Source: Inia geoffrensis
Taxonomy: Eukaryota; Chordata; Mammalia; Artiodactyla; Iniidae
DNA length: 64,000 nt
Direction of reading: 5' to 3'
NCBI GenBank assembly: GCA_036417435.1
Contig: CM070916.1
Span: 17,652,552 to 17,716,551 of the forward strand
Shown here: positions 46,786 through 57,900 of the stretch, in pieces
Layout of the letters: each line of letters opens with the position of its first letter
Position numbering within the stretch: the stretch's first letter is position 1
Made by a program: the position numbers and the translations under genes
The notes under the pieces: model-generated
Databases searched by the model: none
Told to the model about the DNA's origin: nothing
Seen by the model: the letters and a program-made list of their open reading frames with translations, nothing else

Positions 46786-49700
46786 GCCTCAGGCACCCAA
46801 CTTCTTATCTCGGGGCAGCAGTAGCAACCCCGCATCCTGGCAGGGGGCAGGGGCGCATCTGGGCAAAATAAAAGCCTAGAATGGCCAGAGATTTGTCCCA
46901 GGGGGGCCTGGAGAAGTTCCAGACTATGGATTTCTCCTACCTTTTTCATGACCAAGCGTGGGGACTTTGGGGGCAGAGAGTTCATCTCTGACATCGATTG
47001 ATTCCGCCCTCCGGACGCGTACTTAGATCACACCGTATGCTCAAGGCTTCATGGTGTTAGCAAAGCCCAGAGACGCTGCCCCACAACCCCCTCAGCAAGC
47101 ACACCAACAAAACATTTCCCCCCGAAATGCCTTAATTATATCTTGTTTTGTTTCTTTGCTATAGATTAAGCGAACAAGTTTAGGATTGTCTCTAAACCTC
47201 CAAATTGGATGTAAAACTTTTGTGGGTCTATGTGTGCATTTCCTTAGATTTTATTTGATTGGAGAATATCAAAGATCAAATAGCTAAAATCATACCTTTG
47301 GGCCCCATCAATGTGGCAGGTCCTAAGACTCGTCAGGGTACCTGAGTTGCAGATTCTTATTTGAAATTTGGGTCTGAGGGAAGAGTTGGGGAGAGGGGTC
47401 CTTCAGGGTCCAGGGAGGACAGCACTCACCCTCTTCCCAAGTGTGTCTGGGCTGAGAACTGGTCTGCTTTCCACAAGTACGAAATTAAATTAGTTGACAA
47501 ATAGGTAGATGAGGAAACCAAGATGAATCTTTGTGAATGAAAGGTCTATCCAAGGTTCTTCTTGGTAACCACATGCAACCCTAGCTGCGGGGTTTCCAAG
47601 GCCTCTGAGGGAGGGTGAGAGGAGCAGTGTTCCAAGTTGATCCCTCCCTGGTCCACTGGAAATTTGGGGAAAGGAGGAGGGAACGGGTGTTAACTTAGCC
47701 TTGGGTTTTCAGCACCAGAAGAGCCCAGGGTGTGGCAGGGGGAGCTGCAGAGCAGTTGGGGGCTCTTGGATAAGGAGTTTATTACAAAATTATCAGATAC
47801 CCTAGAAAAATCATATTGCTTCATTAATCCCACCAAGTGGGCAAGAATCCTCTATGGACACAAAGTAGCATCTGCTGCACCCTGAATAGATACCACACCC
47901 TGCGTCCTGCCGTCTTTATCCTCAGAAGCTTGCAATCCCAGTCCATGAGGTTCATACGCGGGCTGGCCTTAGGACGACGGGTCCTGAGGTGTGCATCCCC
48001 AAAACACTGACCTCCTGCAGCTAGCCTCAAACACGCCCAATGTCTTCCCAATTTCAGAGAAAAGAGTAGAGGCTAAAATTATAGAGTTTTTTTTCCCATC
48101 ATAAAAAATTCCCAAACCTTTCGTGCTTGCTTTTATTTGTGTGGCATCTAGTTTAGTTCAGACGTCTCCATCTGGTTATCTTGAAGCTTAATAGATCATT
48201 CTTTCTAGTTTATACAGAGTCCGGTAGCCCTCGGGGGTCTGTAACCGCCCTATGACTGAGACCCACAGTAGGGAATACACCACATCATTCCACAATGTCC
48301 TCTGAATGGAAATGGTGCCTTTGTGGTCAGCCGGTGCTCTGGTGGCAGCAGTGAATTGCACAGGACTCTGGAACTGTCGAGGAAAGAAACTGCCTCATTC
48401 TACTTCGCTCACAGCCCCGACCAGTTTTTGTCTCCTGTTCTTAACTTCACACGTATTTTATAAACTCAAACCATTCTTTCAGTGAGGTTTAGGGGGAGGG
48501 GTGACACTTCTTGGTCAAACCCTGCTCCCTTACAATTGGTCAGTCATTGTTCAATAAATCCCAAGCTGCACTGTTGTTTTTCAAAACAATAAGGTGGTTG
48601 TTTCTACCTACAGCCTGCCTTTTCCTGATATGATTACGGTTTAAAATGGCCCCATAACATGGCAGGGGTTTATTTGCAGTGACAGAAATTAATTTTGCAC
48701 GTTATTTTAAAATCCATTAAAGAATCAAACTTTTTTGTTTTTTTTTTGAATAACCATTGCTGCTTTACTAGCTTTGCGGCACAAGATATATTTTGCTTGT
48801 GTTACTCATGATTCTTTTCTTCAACGATATTTATTGAGGCCCACACAGTACATATGTGTGTCAGCCCCTGGGGTACGAGGTGACTTCCTGCTTCCGCTTT
48901 CAAGGAGCTGACAGATAAGCAGTCTTGAATCTTGACTTGCTAAGAACAGACTTTAGAAAGTGCTACTTCAGTGACTCCCTGACCCTGACCATTTTCTTCT
49001 GGGTTTAAATGACTGCCTTCTATCCGTGCATAAGCCCATTATGGCTTTTGGTCAAGGGAAAAGCTATCCACTGTGGTTCCCTGGCTTCACAACACCCTTG
49101 CTGGTCAGCAGTGCCTAACTCCCGTCACCCCTAGTTCTGTGTCTGTGGTGCTCCTACAAACAGCGATACCAGTGAGAGTAAATTAACTGAACCAGGAGAG
49201 AAACATTCGCTTTTGATGGGTAATACATAGTCCCAGGGAGCGCTGGCCTCTCACGTGTGGGTCCTGACAGCTGCCCTCTCGGACTCTGTCACACCTCAGT
49301 GCCTGGCAGGCTTCCTATCCCTGAACTATTCTTTCCCCAATTCATTCAGAATAAAAGTAATAAATGTTTAAATGCATTCTGAGATTTCTCTTGAAACCTC
49401 TCGAACTCTGTCACACCTCAGTGCCTTTGCACATGCCATTCCCTTTGCCTGAAAGGCCTTTCCTCTCTTCTTGCTAGTTTCAGATGAAATGTTCCTTCCT
49501 AAATGATGTTCCTTTAGTGCCCTCTCCTATTCTCAAGGTAGCTGCTCCCTCCCTTCTTTGTAATATCAGTAGCCTTGTACTATTCATCTATCAAAGGACT
49601 TAGTGATTAACACCCCACACTTATCGAGCACTTATTATGTGCCCAGTAGTGTTCCAAGTGTTTTTCGTGTCTTTTTGGGGGGGCATATATTGACAGTTCC

Positions 49701-50339
49701 ATGAGGTAGGGTTGTATTTTGTTAAAATAATTTCTCTGTCCATCTCCCCGAGTAGACTGAGATAGTGGCTTGTACATCTGTGCATGTTATTCATTTGGTA
49801 TTTGTAGGACCTGGCAGAGTGCCTAATTAATACACAGTGGGTGCTCCATAAATATGTAAGTGGATACATTTTACCAACAGCATTTGCATCCAAATAATAA
49901 CCTAATTGTAAGTAATTCTTCTTTTAAATGATCTTCATGCAGAAATTCACAGTCAAAATTTTAGAAAACACTGATAAGCAAGAAGAAGAAAGGTTAAAAT
50001 CCCACTCCTCTCAGCCCTGGAGAGCGTTAGCAACTTGCTTAGGGACACACAACTACTCTTTGGCTAAACAGAGTCAAGGTCAGGGCCTCTGGCAATAGCA
50101 CCCTAGCTCTTAACACTGCATGAAGCTGTTGTTCCTCTTCCCCCTGGAAACACACCCCTCACAAAGTGAGCAAATTATGTTGGCTGTTAAAATGGGTTGG
50201 AAGAGCTGAACTTTGAAAATGAAATCTACCAGACATATGACGTTGGAATGCATGAAATCTACATTTTAGAAATGTCTGGTATTCAGTCTCGTCATGCCTT
50301 TGCACTTCCCATTGCATCCCTCATTTAGGGTCATCCAGA
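46786..50339. other. Probable OXGR1 intron, mostly unique sequence
   Basis: Between the CpG island and the MIR at 50340 I see no coding exon. It holds L2/MIR-type fossils at 48810-48930 and 49400-49870 and otherwise unremarkable unique sequence. If the donor near 46617 joins the acceptor at 50886, the intron is about 4.27 kb. A further noncoding exon inside it cannot be excluded. Confidence 0.45.
49400..49870 (+). repeat. L2 fossil with an embedded second ancient repeat
   Basis: 'ctcagtgcctttgcacatgccattccctttgcc' and 'cagatgaaatgttccttcct' give the L2 3' region; the end reappears at 49735-49860 ('agtagactgagatagtggct', 'cagtgggtgctccataaata'). Between, 49600-49700 contains a 'cgagcacttattatgtgccc' type repeat. 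Confidence 0.6.
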
Positions 50340-50575
50340 TTGAGAGGCAGCACAGTGAGGCAGTTTGGAAAGAGAATGCGCTCTAAGTCAGACAAACGTA
50401 GGCTCAAATCCCAGCTGTGCCACTAGATGTGTTACCAGGAACAGGTCGCGGTTTTAGTCTCTTCTGTAAAATAGAGACAATAAGAAATGTTCTCAGCGTT
50501 TCGTCAAGTTTAGAGGTAACACATTGGTGAAGTGCCTCACACGTAATTAATGGTGGATCTTGCTGTGCTCAAGTC
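50340..50575 (+). repeat. MIR SINE upstream of the OXGR1 coding exon
   Basis: 'cagacaaacgtaggctcaaatcccagctgtgccactag', 'tagtctcttctgtaaaatag', 'agtgcctcacacgtaattaa': nearly complete MIR in the putative intron, about 300 bp before the acceptor. Confidence 0.8.
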
Positions 50576-50863
50576 TCTAATGGTGACACTCTAGGGCGTA
50601 CCTCAACAGCAACCTGGCCCAGTCATCCTCTACCGCTACAACGTGCGGTTTTCCACCCTAGTCCTTCATTGTACTTCCCATAGTATTTAACTTTTATATT
50701 CTTGTTAGTTGTCTTTAGTAACTTGCCTTACAGTCATTTTCTTTGAAATTCAATTTCTTCCGCAGGGTCTCTTTGGAGATTAAAGAGAAAGAGTGGCAAA
50801 TTTAGGCTGTTAGAGCAATTTTCACTGAAAAGTGGATCATTGTTTTCATTACCCTACCATTAA

Positions 50864-50886
50864 TGTTTTCTGCTTTCCTTTCTCAG
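50864..50886 (+). promoter_or_regulatory. OXGR1: Splice acceptor of the OXGR1 coding exon
   Basis: A pyrimidine-rich run (TTTTCTGCTTTCCTTTCTC) ends in AG at 50885-50886, 73 nt before the OXGR1 start codon. Mammalian OXGR1 is known to have noncoding 5' exons and its whole coding region in the last exon, so this is the expected place for the acceptor. Inferred exon start: 50887. Not proven by transcripts. Confidence 0.65.
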
Positions 50887-50959
50887 CGAGTTACTTTCTC
50901 TTGATTCGTATCGTCAAACTGCACTCTCTTGTTTTCTTGCAAAATGAAAGGAGACAACC

Positions 50960-51973
50960 ATGAATGAGCCACGAGATGATTTTGCAAATGCTTCTGATTT
51001 CCCCAATTATGCAGCTGCTCTTGGAAACTGCACTGATGAAAAGATCCCATTGAAGACGCACTACCTCCCTGTTATTTATAGCATCATCTTCCTGGTGGGC
51101 TTCCCCGGGAACGCAGTAGCAATTTCCACGTACATCTTCAAGATGCGGCCCTGGAGAAGCAGTACGATCATCATGCTGAACCTAGCCTGCACGGACCTGC
51201 TGTACCTCACCAGCCTGCCTTTCCTGATCCACTACTACGCCAGCGGAGAAGACTGGATCTTTGGGGATTTCATGTGCAAGTTTATCCGCTTCGGCTTCCA
51301 TTTTAACCTGTACAGCAGCATCCTCTTTCTCACCTGTTTCAGCATCTTCCGTTACTTTGTCATTATTCACCCGATGAGCTGCTTTTCCATCCATAAAACT
51401 CGATGGGCCGTGGTGGCCTGTGGGGTGGTGTGGACCATTTCACTGGTGGCCGTCCTGCCCATAACCTTTCTGATCACATCCACCACCAGGACCAACAGAT
51501 CCGCCTGTCTCGACCTCACCAGTTCAGATGACCTCACGACCATCAAATGGTACAATCTAATTTTGACCGCGACCACCTTCTGCCTCCCCTTGGTGATCGT
51601 GACACTTTGCTATACGATGATTATCTACACCCTAACACAAGGACCTCAGACGCACAGCTGCCTTAAGCAGAAAGCTCGAAGATTAACCATTCTGCTGCTC
51701 CTCGTGTTTTATATATGCTTTTTGCCTTTCCATATCTTGAGGGTCATTCGGATTGAATCTCGCCTGCTTTCAATCAGCTGCTCCATTGAGAATCAGATCC
51801 ATGAGGCGTACATCGTTTCTAGACCGCTGGCTGCCCTGAACACCTTTGGCAACCTGTTACTGTATGTGGTGGTCAGCAACAACTTCCAGCAGGCCGTGTG
51901 CTCGATGGTGAGATGCAAAGCAGGTGGGGACCTAGAGCAAGGGAAGAAAGTCAGTCACTCAAACAACCCTTGA
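50960..51973 (+). CDS. OXGR1: 2-oxoglutarate receptor 1 (GPR99), complete single-exon coding region
   Basis: Intact 337-residue class A GPCR, the length known for mammalian OXGR1. Established role: plasma-membrane receptor for 2-oxoglutarate, also reported for leukotriene E4, Gq-coupled, notable in renal intercalated cells and airway epithelium. Seen here: N-glycosylation sequons N10, N23, N179; seven hydrophobic segments at about 35-60, 70-91, 104-133, 149-170, 196-224, 240-263 and 282-307; TM1 GN at 50-51; TM2 D79; Cys106 and Cys183 for the TM3-ECL2 disulfide; an F-R-Y variant of DRY at 130-132; CFLPF in TM6 with P256; NLLLY at 298-302 replacing NPxxY. Basic residues R110, H114, R261 and R288, which the family uses for dicarboxylate binding, are all present. 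The start has A at -3, and a splice acceptor lies 73 nt upstream. No frameshift or premature stop. Name very sure. Confidence 0.97.
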   Translation: MNEPRDDFANASDFPNYAAALGNCTDEKIPLKTHYLPVIYSIIFLVGFPGNAVAISTYIFKMRPWRSSTIIMLNLACTDLLYLTSLPFLIHYYASGEDWIFGDFMCKFIRFGFHFNLYSSILFLTCFSIFRYFVIIHPMSCFSIHKTRWAVVACGVVWTISLVAVLPITFLITSTTRTNRSACLDLTSSDDLTTIKWYNLILTATTFCLPLVIVTLCYTMIIYTLTQGPQTHSCLKQKARRLTILLLLVFYICFLPFHILRVIRIESRLLSISCSIENQIHEAYIVSRPLAALNTFGNLLLYVVVSNNFQQAVCSMVRCKAGGDLEQGKKVSHSNNP

Positions 51974-52275
51974 AACGTTTCACATACTCAGCCAAAAAGA
52001 AATGCTGATATTTTACCTATAACTTCTAAGAAGTCCAGACCATCTCCCTCGGTGGAACTCTTCGTACATACTGTGCACTCAGGTAATGATGTGCCGGAGC
52101 CAGGGCAGGGCTGCTGCGAGTTCTTTGCAACCTGTCTATTGAGATCCTCAATCCTGATACATGCGTATCAGTAAAGAATTCAGATGCAGAATTGGAACTG
52201 TGGGAACTCAAGGCCCTCTGGGGGGAAATCTAGTCTCACCAACTTTATATATATAAATTTATAAAATTATATATA

Positions 52276-52276
<1 letters not shown>

Positions 52277-52326
<50 letters not shown>
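52277..52326. repeat. (TA)n microsatellite in the OXGR1 3' UTR
   Basis: About 25 uninterrupted TA units directly after an AT-rich tract, 300 nt downstream of the OXGR1 stop codon. Likely length-polymorphic. Confidence 0.95.
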
Positions 52327-52329
<3 letters not shown>

Positions 52330-52640
52330 TGATGTTCACCTCCTTGCCCTAAACCTCTCAGTATTTAATGCCACAACAAGAGAAAGCCAATCTTTTCATT
52401 CACAGTTTCTTGCTTCTTTATACACAGGTCTATTTGTATTGAGGCCCTACACTACTCAAGGCGTTATTTGTATATTTTTCAATATTTGCTTTTTAAAAAA
52501 TTTCATACCTTTAATTTTTTTTCAAACTTTGCTTTGAGATTATTAAACTGTGTTTTTCACTAGGCTTTAGTCAGTTGTGTAGATGAAAGCAAGCCAGTAC
52601 AATACCCTTGAGACAATTCAAAGATGTCCATAGAAACAGC

Positions 52641-52708
52641 TGTCCATACATAATTATGTATGGACATAATCGATGTTCATACATAATTCCCAAATAGGGG
52701 AATTATGT
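52641..52708. other. Perfect 26-bp palindrome plus adjacent 11-bp-arm hairpin
   Basis: 52641-52666 is a perfect palindrome; its left half TGTCCATACATAA is mirrored exactly. Fourteen bases on, 52681-52708 forms a second hairpin with perfect arms ACATAATTCCC and GGGAATTATGT around a 6-nt loop. The two share the motif CATACATAATT, which suggests partial duplication. Both would lie in the OXGR1 3' UTR. Function unknown. Confidence 0.8.
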
Positions 52709-52848
52709 CTTTATTTTTGTAGATCATTTTAAAAATTGCTATTGAATTTATAAAAATGATCAAGTTGTACTACTAATTATCAACATGTCCTGGGGAAGGA
52801 AGGAACACTTTTAGGGGAACAGAAGTACTTTTCATGTATTTATTGGGT

Positions 52849-52858
52849 ATTAAATAAA
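52849..52858 (+). terminator. OXGR1: Candidate polyadenylation signal of OXGR1
   Basis: Overlapping ATTAAA (52849-52854) and AATAAA (52853-52858) hexamers on the coding strand, about 880 nt after the stop codon, followed within 20-30 nt by T-rich sequence (TTGTTTTGATTTCTGTG). A plausible cleavage site would fall near 52875. Inference from motif and position. Confidence 0.45.
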
Positions 52859-53402
52859 ATCTAACATTGTTTTGATTTCTGTGGGAAAATATTCCAGGAA
52901 ACACTAGTTCTCTTTAGATACCTTCTCTTTTGTGCCTCTCTTGAAAATATGTTCTCTATTATAACAGCTAGAGCTATTTTTGAATTGTGTGTATTTAATT
53001 ATCATTAAATGTAAATATTTGAGAAAATGCCTAGTCTGGTTATTAAAATCATTGAATAGCCTGGTGATAGTTTTCTCTGAAAATGTAGCTTTACTGCTAT
53101 TATACTTACTGGAAGCTTATGTTCTCCATGTTTACAGAACAAAAACAATTTTAAGAATCAGTTATGGAATAAGGCCGGAAGAGATGATTTAAACAAAGAA
53201 AAGGGTATCTTAGGAACTCTTCATGATTTTCAGGCTTTTCTAGGACTTAACATCTGACTTAGACCTAAGTGAGGATGCTTGGAGTCAGGAGACCCCAGGC
53301 ATGTGGAAGAGAAAGAGGAAAGCCAGCGGCTCTGTGCATTAACTTCTCTGGATGTTGGCATTCTCTCTACCCACTACCTCCTGAGCCATCTTTTCCTGGG
53401 CT

Positions 53403-53512
53403 TTCTTTTCTTTTTTCTTTTTGGCCACAATGCGAGTCCTGTGGGATCTTAGTTCCCTGACCAAGGATTGAACCCAGGCCCTGGACAGTAGCAGCGTGGA
53501 GTCCTATCCCGG
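53403..53512 (-). mobile_element. CHR-type SINE, old form
   Basis: CTTTTTGGCCACAATGCGAG, 'ttagttccctgaccaaggattgaacccagg', right end degenerate. The frame at 53269-53460 runs into it and is not a gene. Confidence 0.8.
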
Positions 53513-53907
53513 GCTTTTCTATAGCATGTGGAATGAGCTCTTTCACGAGAGGGCCCAACTTGCCCCTCTGTGCAGGTGCACAGTGTGGAACTGCGTTCAA
53601 AATTCCACTTGGAACTGAGAAGCTGGGTAGCTCTCCTCCCCACACCCACACCCCTGATGTGCAGCTCAGCTCCTGGGCCATCACCAAAGCGTGGCCAGAA
53701 TAGCTTTTATAGTAATACCACTGTTTTTATTCTAGCCCTTTCTTTTCTCTCTCTCCCTCTCTTTCTTATTCCAAAGATTTCACCCACCAGAGGAAAGCTG
53801 CCTCAATCTCCTTCATCCCAATCTCAACTTGTCGCTATAGATTCTCTTATCCTTTTCCTTCTTCCCTCCAGTTTACAGACCAACAAATCATCTCTCTTTC
53901 TTTCTTT

Positions 53908-54092
53908 TTTTAAGAATATATATATATTTATTTATTTTTGGCTGCGTTGGGTCTTCGTTGCTGCACGCGGGCTCTCTCTAGTTGCGGCAAGCAGGGGCTA
54001 CTCTTCGTTGCAGTGCGTGGGCTTCTCACTGCGCTGGCTTCTCTTGTTGCGGAGCGCGGGCTCTAGGCGCGCAGACTTCAGGAGTTGTGATT
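53908..54092 (-). mobile_element. CHR-type SINE, long form, 5'-truncated
   Basis: TTAAGAATATATATATATTT, TTGGCTGCGTTGGGTCTTCG … to GGCGCGCAGACTTCAGGAG. The tRNA-like head is absent. No clear TSD, so truncation could be at insertion or later. It supplies the C-terminal half of the false frame at 53570-54253. Confidence 0.88.
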
Positions 54093-54689
54093 CTTCCCAC
54101 CGTGTCTTAGGTCCTTATTCTGCTCTCTTAGGGACTTGCTCCAACACTCAATCGCACTTTCTCAAATTTTTAACATTTCTATTACCCTGGATAGTTGACC
54201 TTAGCTTGGGAACATGCATCATTTTCCTTTATCCTCAGAATACCCTCCCTTGACTCAGCAGCTCTGTCATTCTCTTATCCGACTGGTTCCCTGCACTCAT
54301 GGGTCAGGAGCAGATGACTGTCTGCCCTCCTGGGTTCTGCTGATAGAATATAATAACAAAGATCCAAGCTAAATTGGATTCCAAGTGTCAGTTTTCTTTT
54401 CCAAAGAAAAGAAAACTTTTGGGCTAATTGTGCTGGAGGATGCAGTTTGGAACTGAGGCCAAAAAAGAGATTGATGATACTTCTGAGAATAGAATGGGAC
54501 CTGAACGCCCTTTGCCCAGTTCTCCCAGGTGTAGGCAGAGAAAGTACGAGAACAAAAGAGCAGAGCTCTGACTGTCTGCCAGAGAGGGAGCTGCCTGGTC
54601 TGCTCTCCACCGCCTAGGAACGAGAGGCAAGTCAGGTTCCCTGAACCTGCGGGTGGGGAACCCAGACACACCTGCTCCGAACTTGGGAG
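54093..54689. other. Gene-free interval
   Basis: Unique sequence. Overlapping minus-strand frames at 54275-54705 show no family signature. Confidence 0.45.
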
Positions 54690-55260
54690 ACAGTAATCCC
54701 CTCACTTCGTTTTTAACTTTACATCATGGAAGTTTTCAAATAATCACAAAATTAGAGAAATTAGCAAATGACCTCACATACCCATGGCTTAATTTCATCT
54801 ATAATCAACATCTTACCATTCTTGTTTCCTCTATCCCTTCCCACAGATTTTTCTAGAATATTCAAAAGCAAATCCTAGAAAACATAGTAGTTTCACCAAT
54901 AAATGCTTCAACATTGGTCTCTTTCAAAACATACGAAACCAAAACAAAATAAAACATGGTTCCTTCACATTATTTAATATCTAATCCATATTTTCTCTGC
55001 ACTGGTTGCCTCTGAAGTGTCTTTTACAGTCCCTTTTTTTTTCTTTTTTCCTGAAATCAGGATCCAAACAAGGTCTATGTATTACATTTGGTTGATATAT
55101 CGGTTAAATTTCTTTTAATCCGTTAGAACTACCCCTCCCTTTATGTATCACTGTTTATTTACTGAAGAAATCAAGCTGTTTGTCCTGTGCAATTTCCCAC
55201 ATTGTGGGTGTGGCTGTTTGAATTCCACTTTGTTGTTTATCATGATCCTCCACACCTTGT
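54690..55260 (-). repeat. Ancient LINE, probably L1M, antisense
   Basis: 'atggaagttttcaaataatc', 'cacaaaattagagaaattag', 'gaatattcaaaagcaaatcc', 'aaatcaggatccaaacaagg', 'tttggttgatatatcggtta', 'aatcaagctgtttgtcctgt' follow a pattern I know as an old mammal-wide L1. Subfamily uncertain. Confidence 0.5.
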
Positions 55261-55315
55261 ATTTGCTGTAACTTGGAAGGCAGAGCTAGAGGTTGGATTA
55301 GATACAGATTACTTC

Positions 55316-55352
55316 CTCCCTCCCTCCCTCTGTCCCTCCCTCCCTCCCTCCA
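55316..55352. repeat. (CCCT)n-like simple repeat
   Basis: CTCCCTCCCTCC run with a TGT interruption. Confidence 0.85.
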
Positions 55353-56334
55353 TCATCAGATTCTCCAGCCATTTTTGCCTTCATAGTTTTCCAGTCGTTG
55401 CTTCTTGTTGTCATGACCCACTAGGCTTTTCACAATGGCGACTTTGAAAATCCTAACATTCTTCTGCTTTTGTTAGTCATGGCTTTTCTGTAAAGATCTT
55501 TGACTCGTCAACTACCTTTACCCCTTCCACTCTGAACATAGCTCCCACTGCTCAGGTTTAGCTACTCCTCCACCTTTGGGAAGACACAAGGAAGGGATAG
55601 AAAGAGATATGGAAGCTGCCTCTCCATTATTTCCTCCCTGAGAATGTAAGTGTTGACAGAAATTTTGACAGAATTTCCTTTTAATATGAGACAAAGTTTT
55701 GTCCTTTAACTCTTTGGGGTTGACAGCCATGCCTGTGATCTACAGGGTTGGAGCTGCCCCCTTGGGGAAGGAGGTTATCAGGGGAGCTTGCTTGCTTCTG
55801 CCAGGCTTCTCCATACCACCTGAGTGCCTTTGTGTGTTCTCTTGGGCCAGTGCAGGTCGTTTTGGTTTTCCCCCAGAGGTTCTGAGAAAGAGTAGAACAA
55901 GACATTGATAGCTACAAGGCCATGTAACATTTGGGGTCAAACTTCATTTCCTGTTCTAATTTTATTCTTAAATTTTACCCAAGAACATCACTCAGTATAA
56001 TCTACCTGATATTAGATATTAGGTTAGCCCAAATGATATCAAGTGATAGAAGAATAGCAACATAAAAAGGCCTGAAGGGTGAGAGCCCCTTGTGTTACTG
56101 AGTTCCCAGGAAGAAATTAAATCATAATACGCACTGATCTTTTTTTTCAATTCTATTTTCTTTTCTGTGCTTCTATCTGAAAATTTTCTATTGATCCTGC
56201 CTTGTACTGTATGCAGTTTGCTACTAAGCCTATCCATTGAATTCCTAGTGTCAGATATTTTGCATTTTTTTCATTTATAGGATGTACATTTGGTTCTCTT
56301 GATTAATTCTCCCATGTCAGTGAATTGCTTTGTC

Positions 56335-56338
<4 letters not shown>

Positions 56339-56365
<27 letters not shown>

Positions 56366-56555
56366 AGTACGCGGGCCTCTAACTGCTGTGGCCTCTCCCG
56401 TTGCGGAGCACAGGCTCCGGACGCGCAGGCTTAGCGGCCATGGCTCACGGGCCCAGCCGCTCCGCGGCATGTGGGATCTTCCCGGACTGGGGCACGAACC
56501 CGTGTCCCCTGCATCGGCAGGCGGACTCTCAACCACTGCGTCACCAGGGAAGCCC
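56339..56555 (-). mobile_element. Cetacean CHR-type SINE, short form
   Basis: Poly-T, then the reverse-complement SINE. TSD GCTTTGTCTTTT at 56327-56338 and 56556-56567. Inserted in the L1M remnant. Frames on both strands are SINE translations. Confidence 0.95.
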
Positions 56556-56949
56556 GCTTTGTCTTTTAATCTATGTTGTCCACCTTTTCCAATATTTTCT
56601 GGAACTCAATAATCATAGTTATTTTAAAGTCCTCATCTTTCCATATCTGGATAACCTTCAGGTCTGCTCCCATTGACTGCCATCTTCCTCGTAGTTATTG
56701 GTCACATGATCCTGTCTCCTGGCATACCTATTAATTTTGACTAAATGACAGAAATTGTATGTGAAAGAATCAAAGAGTCTTCCCTGAGAGGTTTTTCTTT
56801 CAGTTGTTTTACTTTTCAATTGTCAAATTTCTATTTCTCTCCACTGCTCTCTGAAGTTTGGCTACTCTCTTATTCACTAATAAATCATTTTTTCCTTTAA
56901 CTCTTTGAACATATTTAAATAGCTGCTTTAACATCTTTGTCTATTAAGT

Positions 56950-57472
56950 CCAGCATCTGCCTTGTATACTTTCCTCTGAATGCTGTAACATTTACCCCAA
57001 ATTTAGTGGCTTCAGGCCACACAAGCCTACTCCCTTTCAGAGGTCAGAAGTCTGAAACCAGTTTCTCTGGGCTAACGTCCAGGAGCTGGCAGTCCTGCCT
57101 TACTTCTGGAAACTCCACGGAGGAAAACCATTTCCTTGTGCTTTCCGTCTTCTATAAGCTGCCTGCATTCCTTGGCTCATGGCCCCTCTTTCCTCTTCAA
57201 AGCCAACAGCGTATCATCTTCAAATCTCTCTGACCTGTGTTTCTACCTGAATATCTCCTCTCTCTGACTCTGACTCTCTTGCCTTCTTTTTCATTGTAAC
57301 TTTTGCAGTTATGCAGGTAATTCAGGATAATCTCCTTATCTCAAAGTTTGTAATTGAATCACGTCTGCAAAGTCCATTTTACTATATGGCACGTAACATG
57401 TTTAGAGGTTCCGGGGATTAAGGTGAGGACATTTTGGAAAGGTTATAGTGCAGCCTATCACAGTGGTTTCTT
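56950..57472 (-). repeat. MLT1-like LTR remnant
   Basis: 'tgctgtaacatttaccccaa', 'tctataagctgcctgcattccttggctcat', 'cagcgtatcatcttcaaatctctc', 'cacgtctgcaaagtccattt', 'gaggttccggggattaaggt' are an antisense MaLR-class LTR. No internal genes. Confidence 0.65.
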
Positions 57473-57900
57473 AAAGGACAACCAGTTAAAATGACAATAA
57501 TAACAATATAAAATGACCTAGAGGTCAGTTTCTAATTGCTTCTTCTTCCTTTGCCTGTGGGACACATTTTTCTGTTTTGTGTGTCTATCGATTTTTTACT
57601 GAATACTGGATATTGTGAATAAATCATTGTAGAGACTCTATATTCTATTATTGTCCTTTGAAGACTGTTGACTTTGACTTTTCCTCTAACAGACACATCA
57701 GTTACTTGCTAAGCACCTTGAAATTGTGTTGACTTGGTTTTACAATTTAAGGACAGATTTGTGAAAAGCCCAAGATGTTTTCCAAGCCCTTTTAAGAAGC
57801 AGGACTCAACTGGCAAATTCTATTTTTCCTACGGTTTTGTCCAGACTTAGTTTTAGAGTTTTTTTCAAAGCATGTCTAGAGTAGACCTTACTCTAGGGTG

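Larger units (their letters stand above)
51974..52880 (+). other. OXGR1: OXGR1 3' untranslated region (putative extent)
   Basis: After the TGA stop the sequence is AT-rich and noncoding. It carries a long TA microsatellite at 52277-52326, two adjacent hairpins at 52641-52666 and 52681-52708, and overlapping polyadenylation signals ATTAAA/AATAAA at 52849-52858. A later ATTAAA at 53042-53047 is an alternative end. The end point is inferred from these signals only. Confidence 0.45.
56170..57900 (-). repeat. L1M 5' region remnant, split by SINE and LTR
   Basis: Antisense old L1 blocks: 'ttataggatgtacatttggttct' (56275), 'atttctatttctctccactg' (56827), 'tttaactctttgaacatatt' (56895), 'ctttaacatctttgtctatt' (56926), then after the LTR 'actgaatactggatattgtgaataaatcattgtagagactct' (57597). 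Interrupted at 56339-56555 and about 56950-57472. Confidence 0.55.

Noticed and set aside
46194..46994. 266-codon minus-strand open frame, with overlapping long frames on both strands
   Set aside because: It lies over the CpG island. GC-rich DNA lacks stop codons on every strand, the translation is low-complexity Pro/Arg/Ala without a domain, and several overlapping frames are equally long.
53570..54253. 227-codon frame
   Set aside because: Its second half is a 5'-truncated long CHR SINE, and the first half shows no domain.
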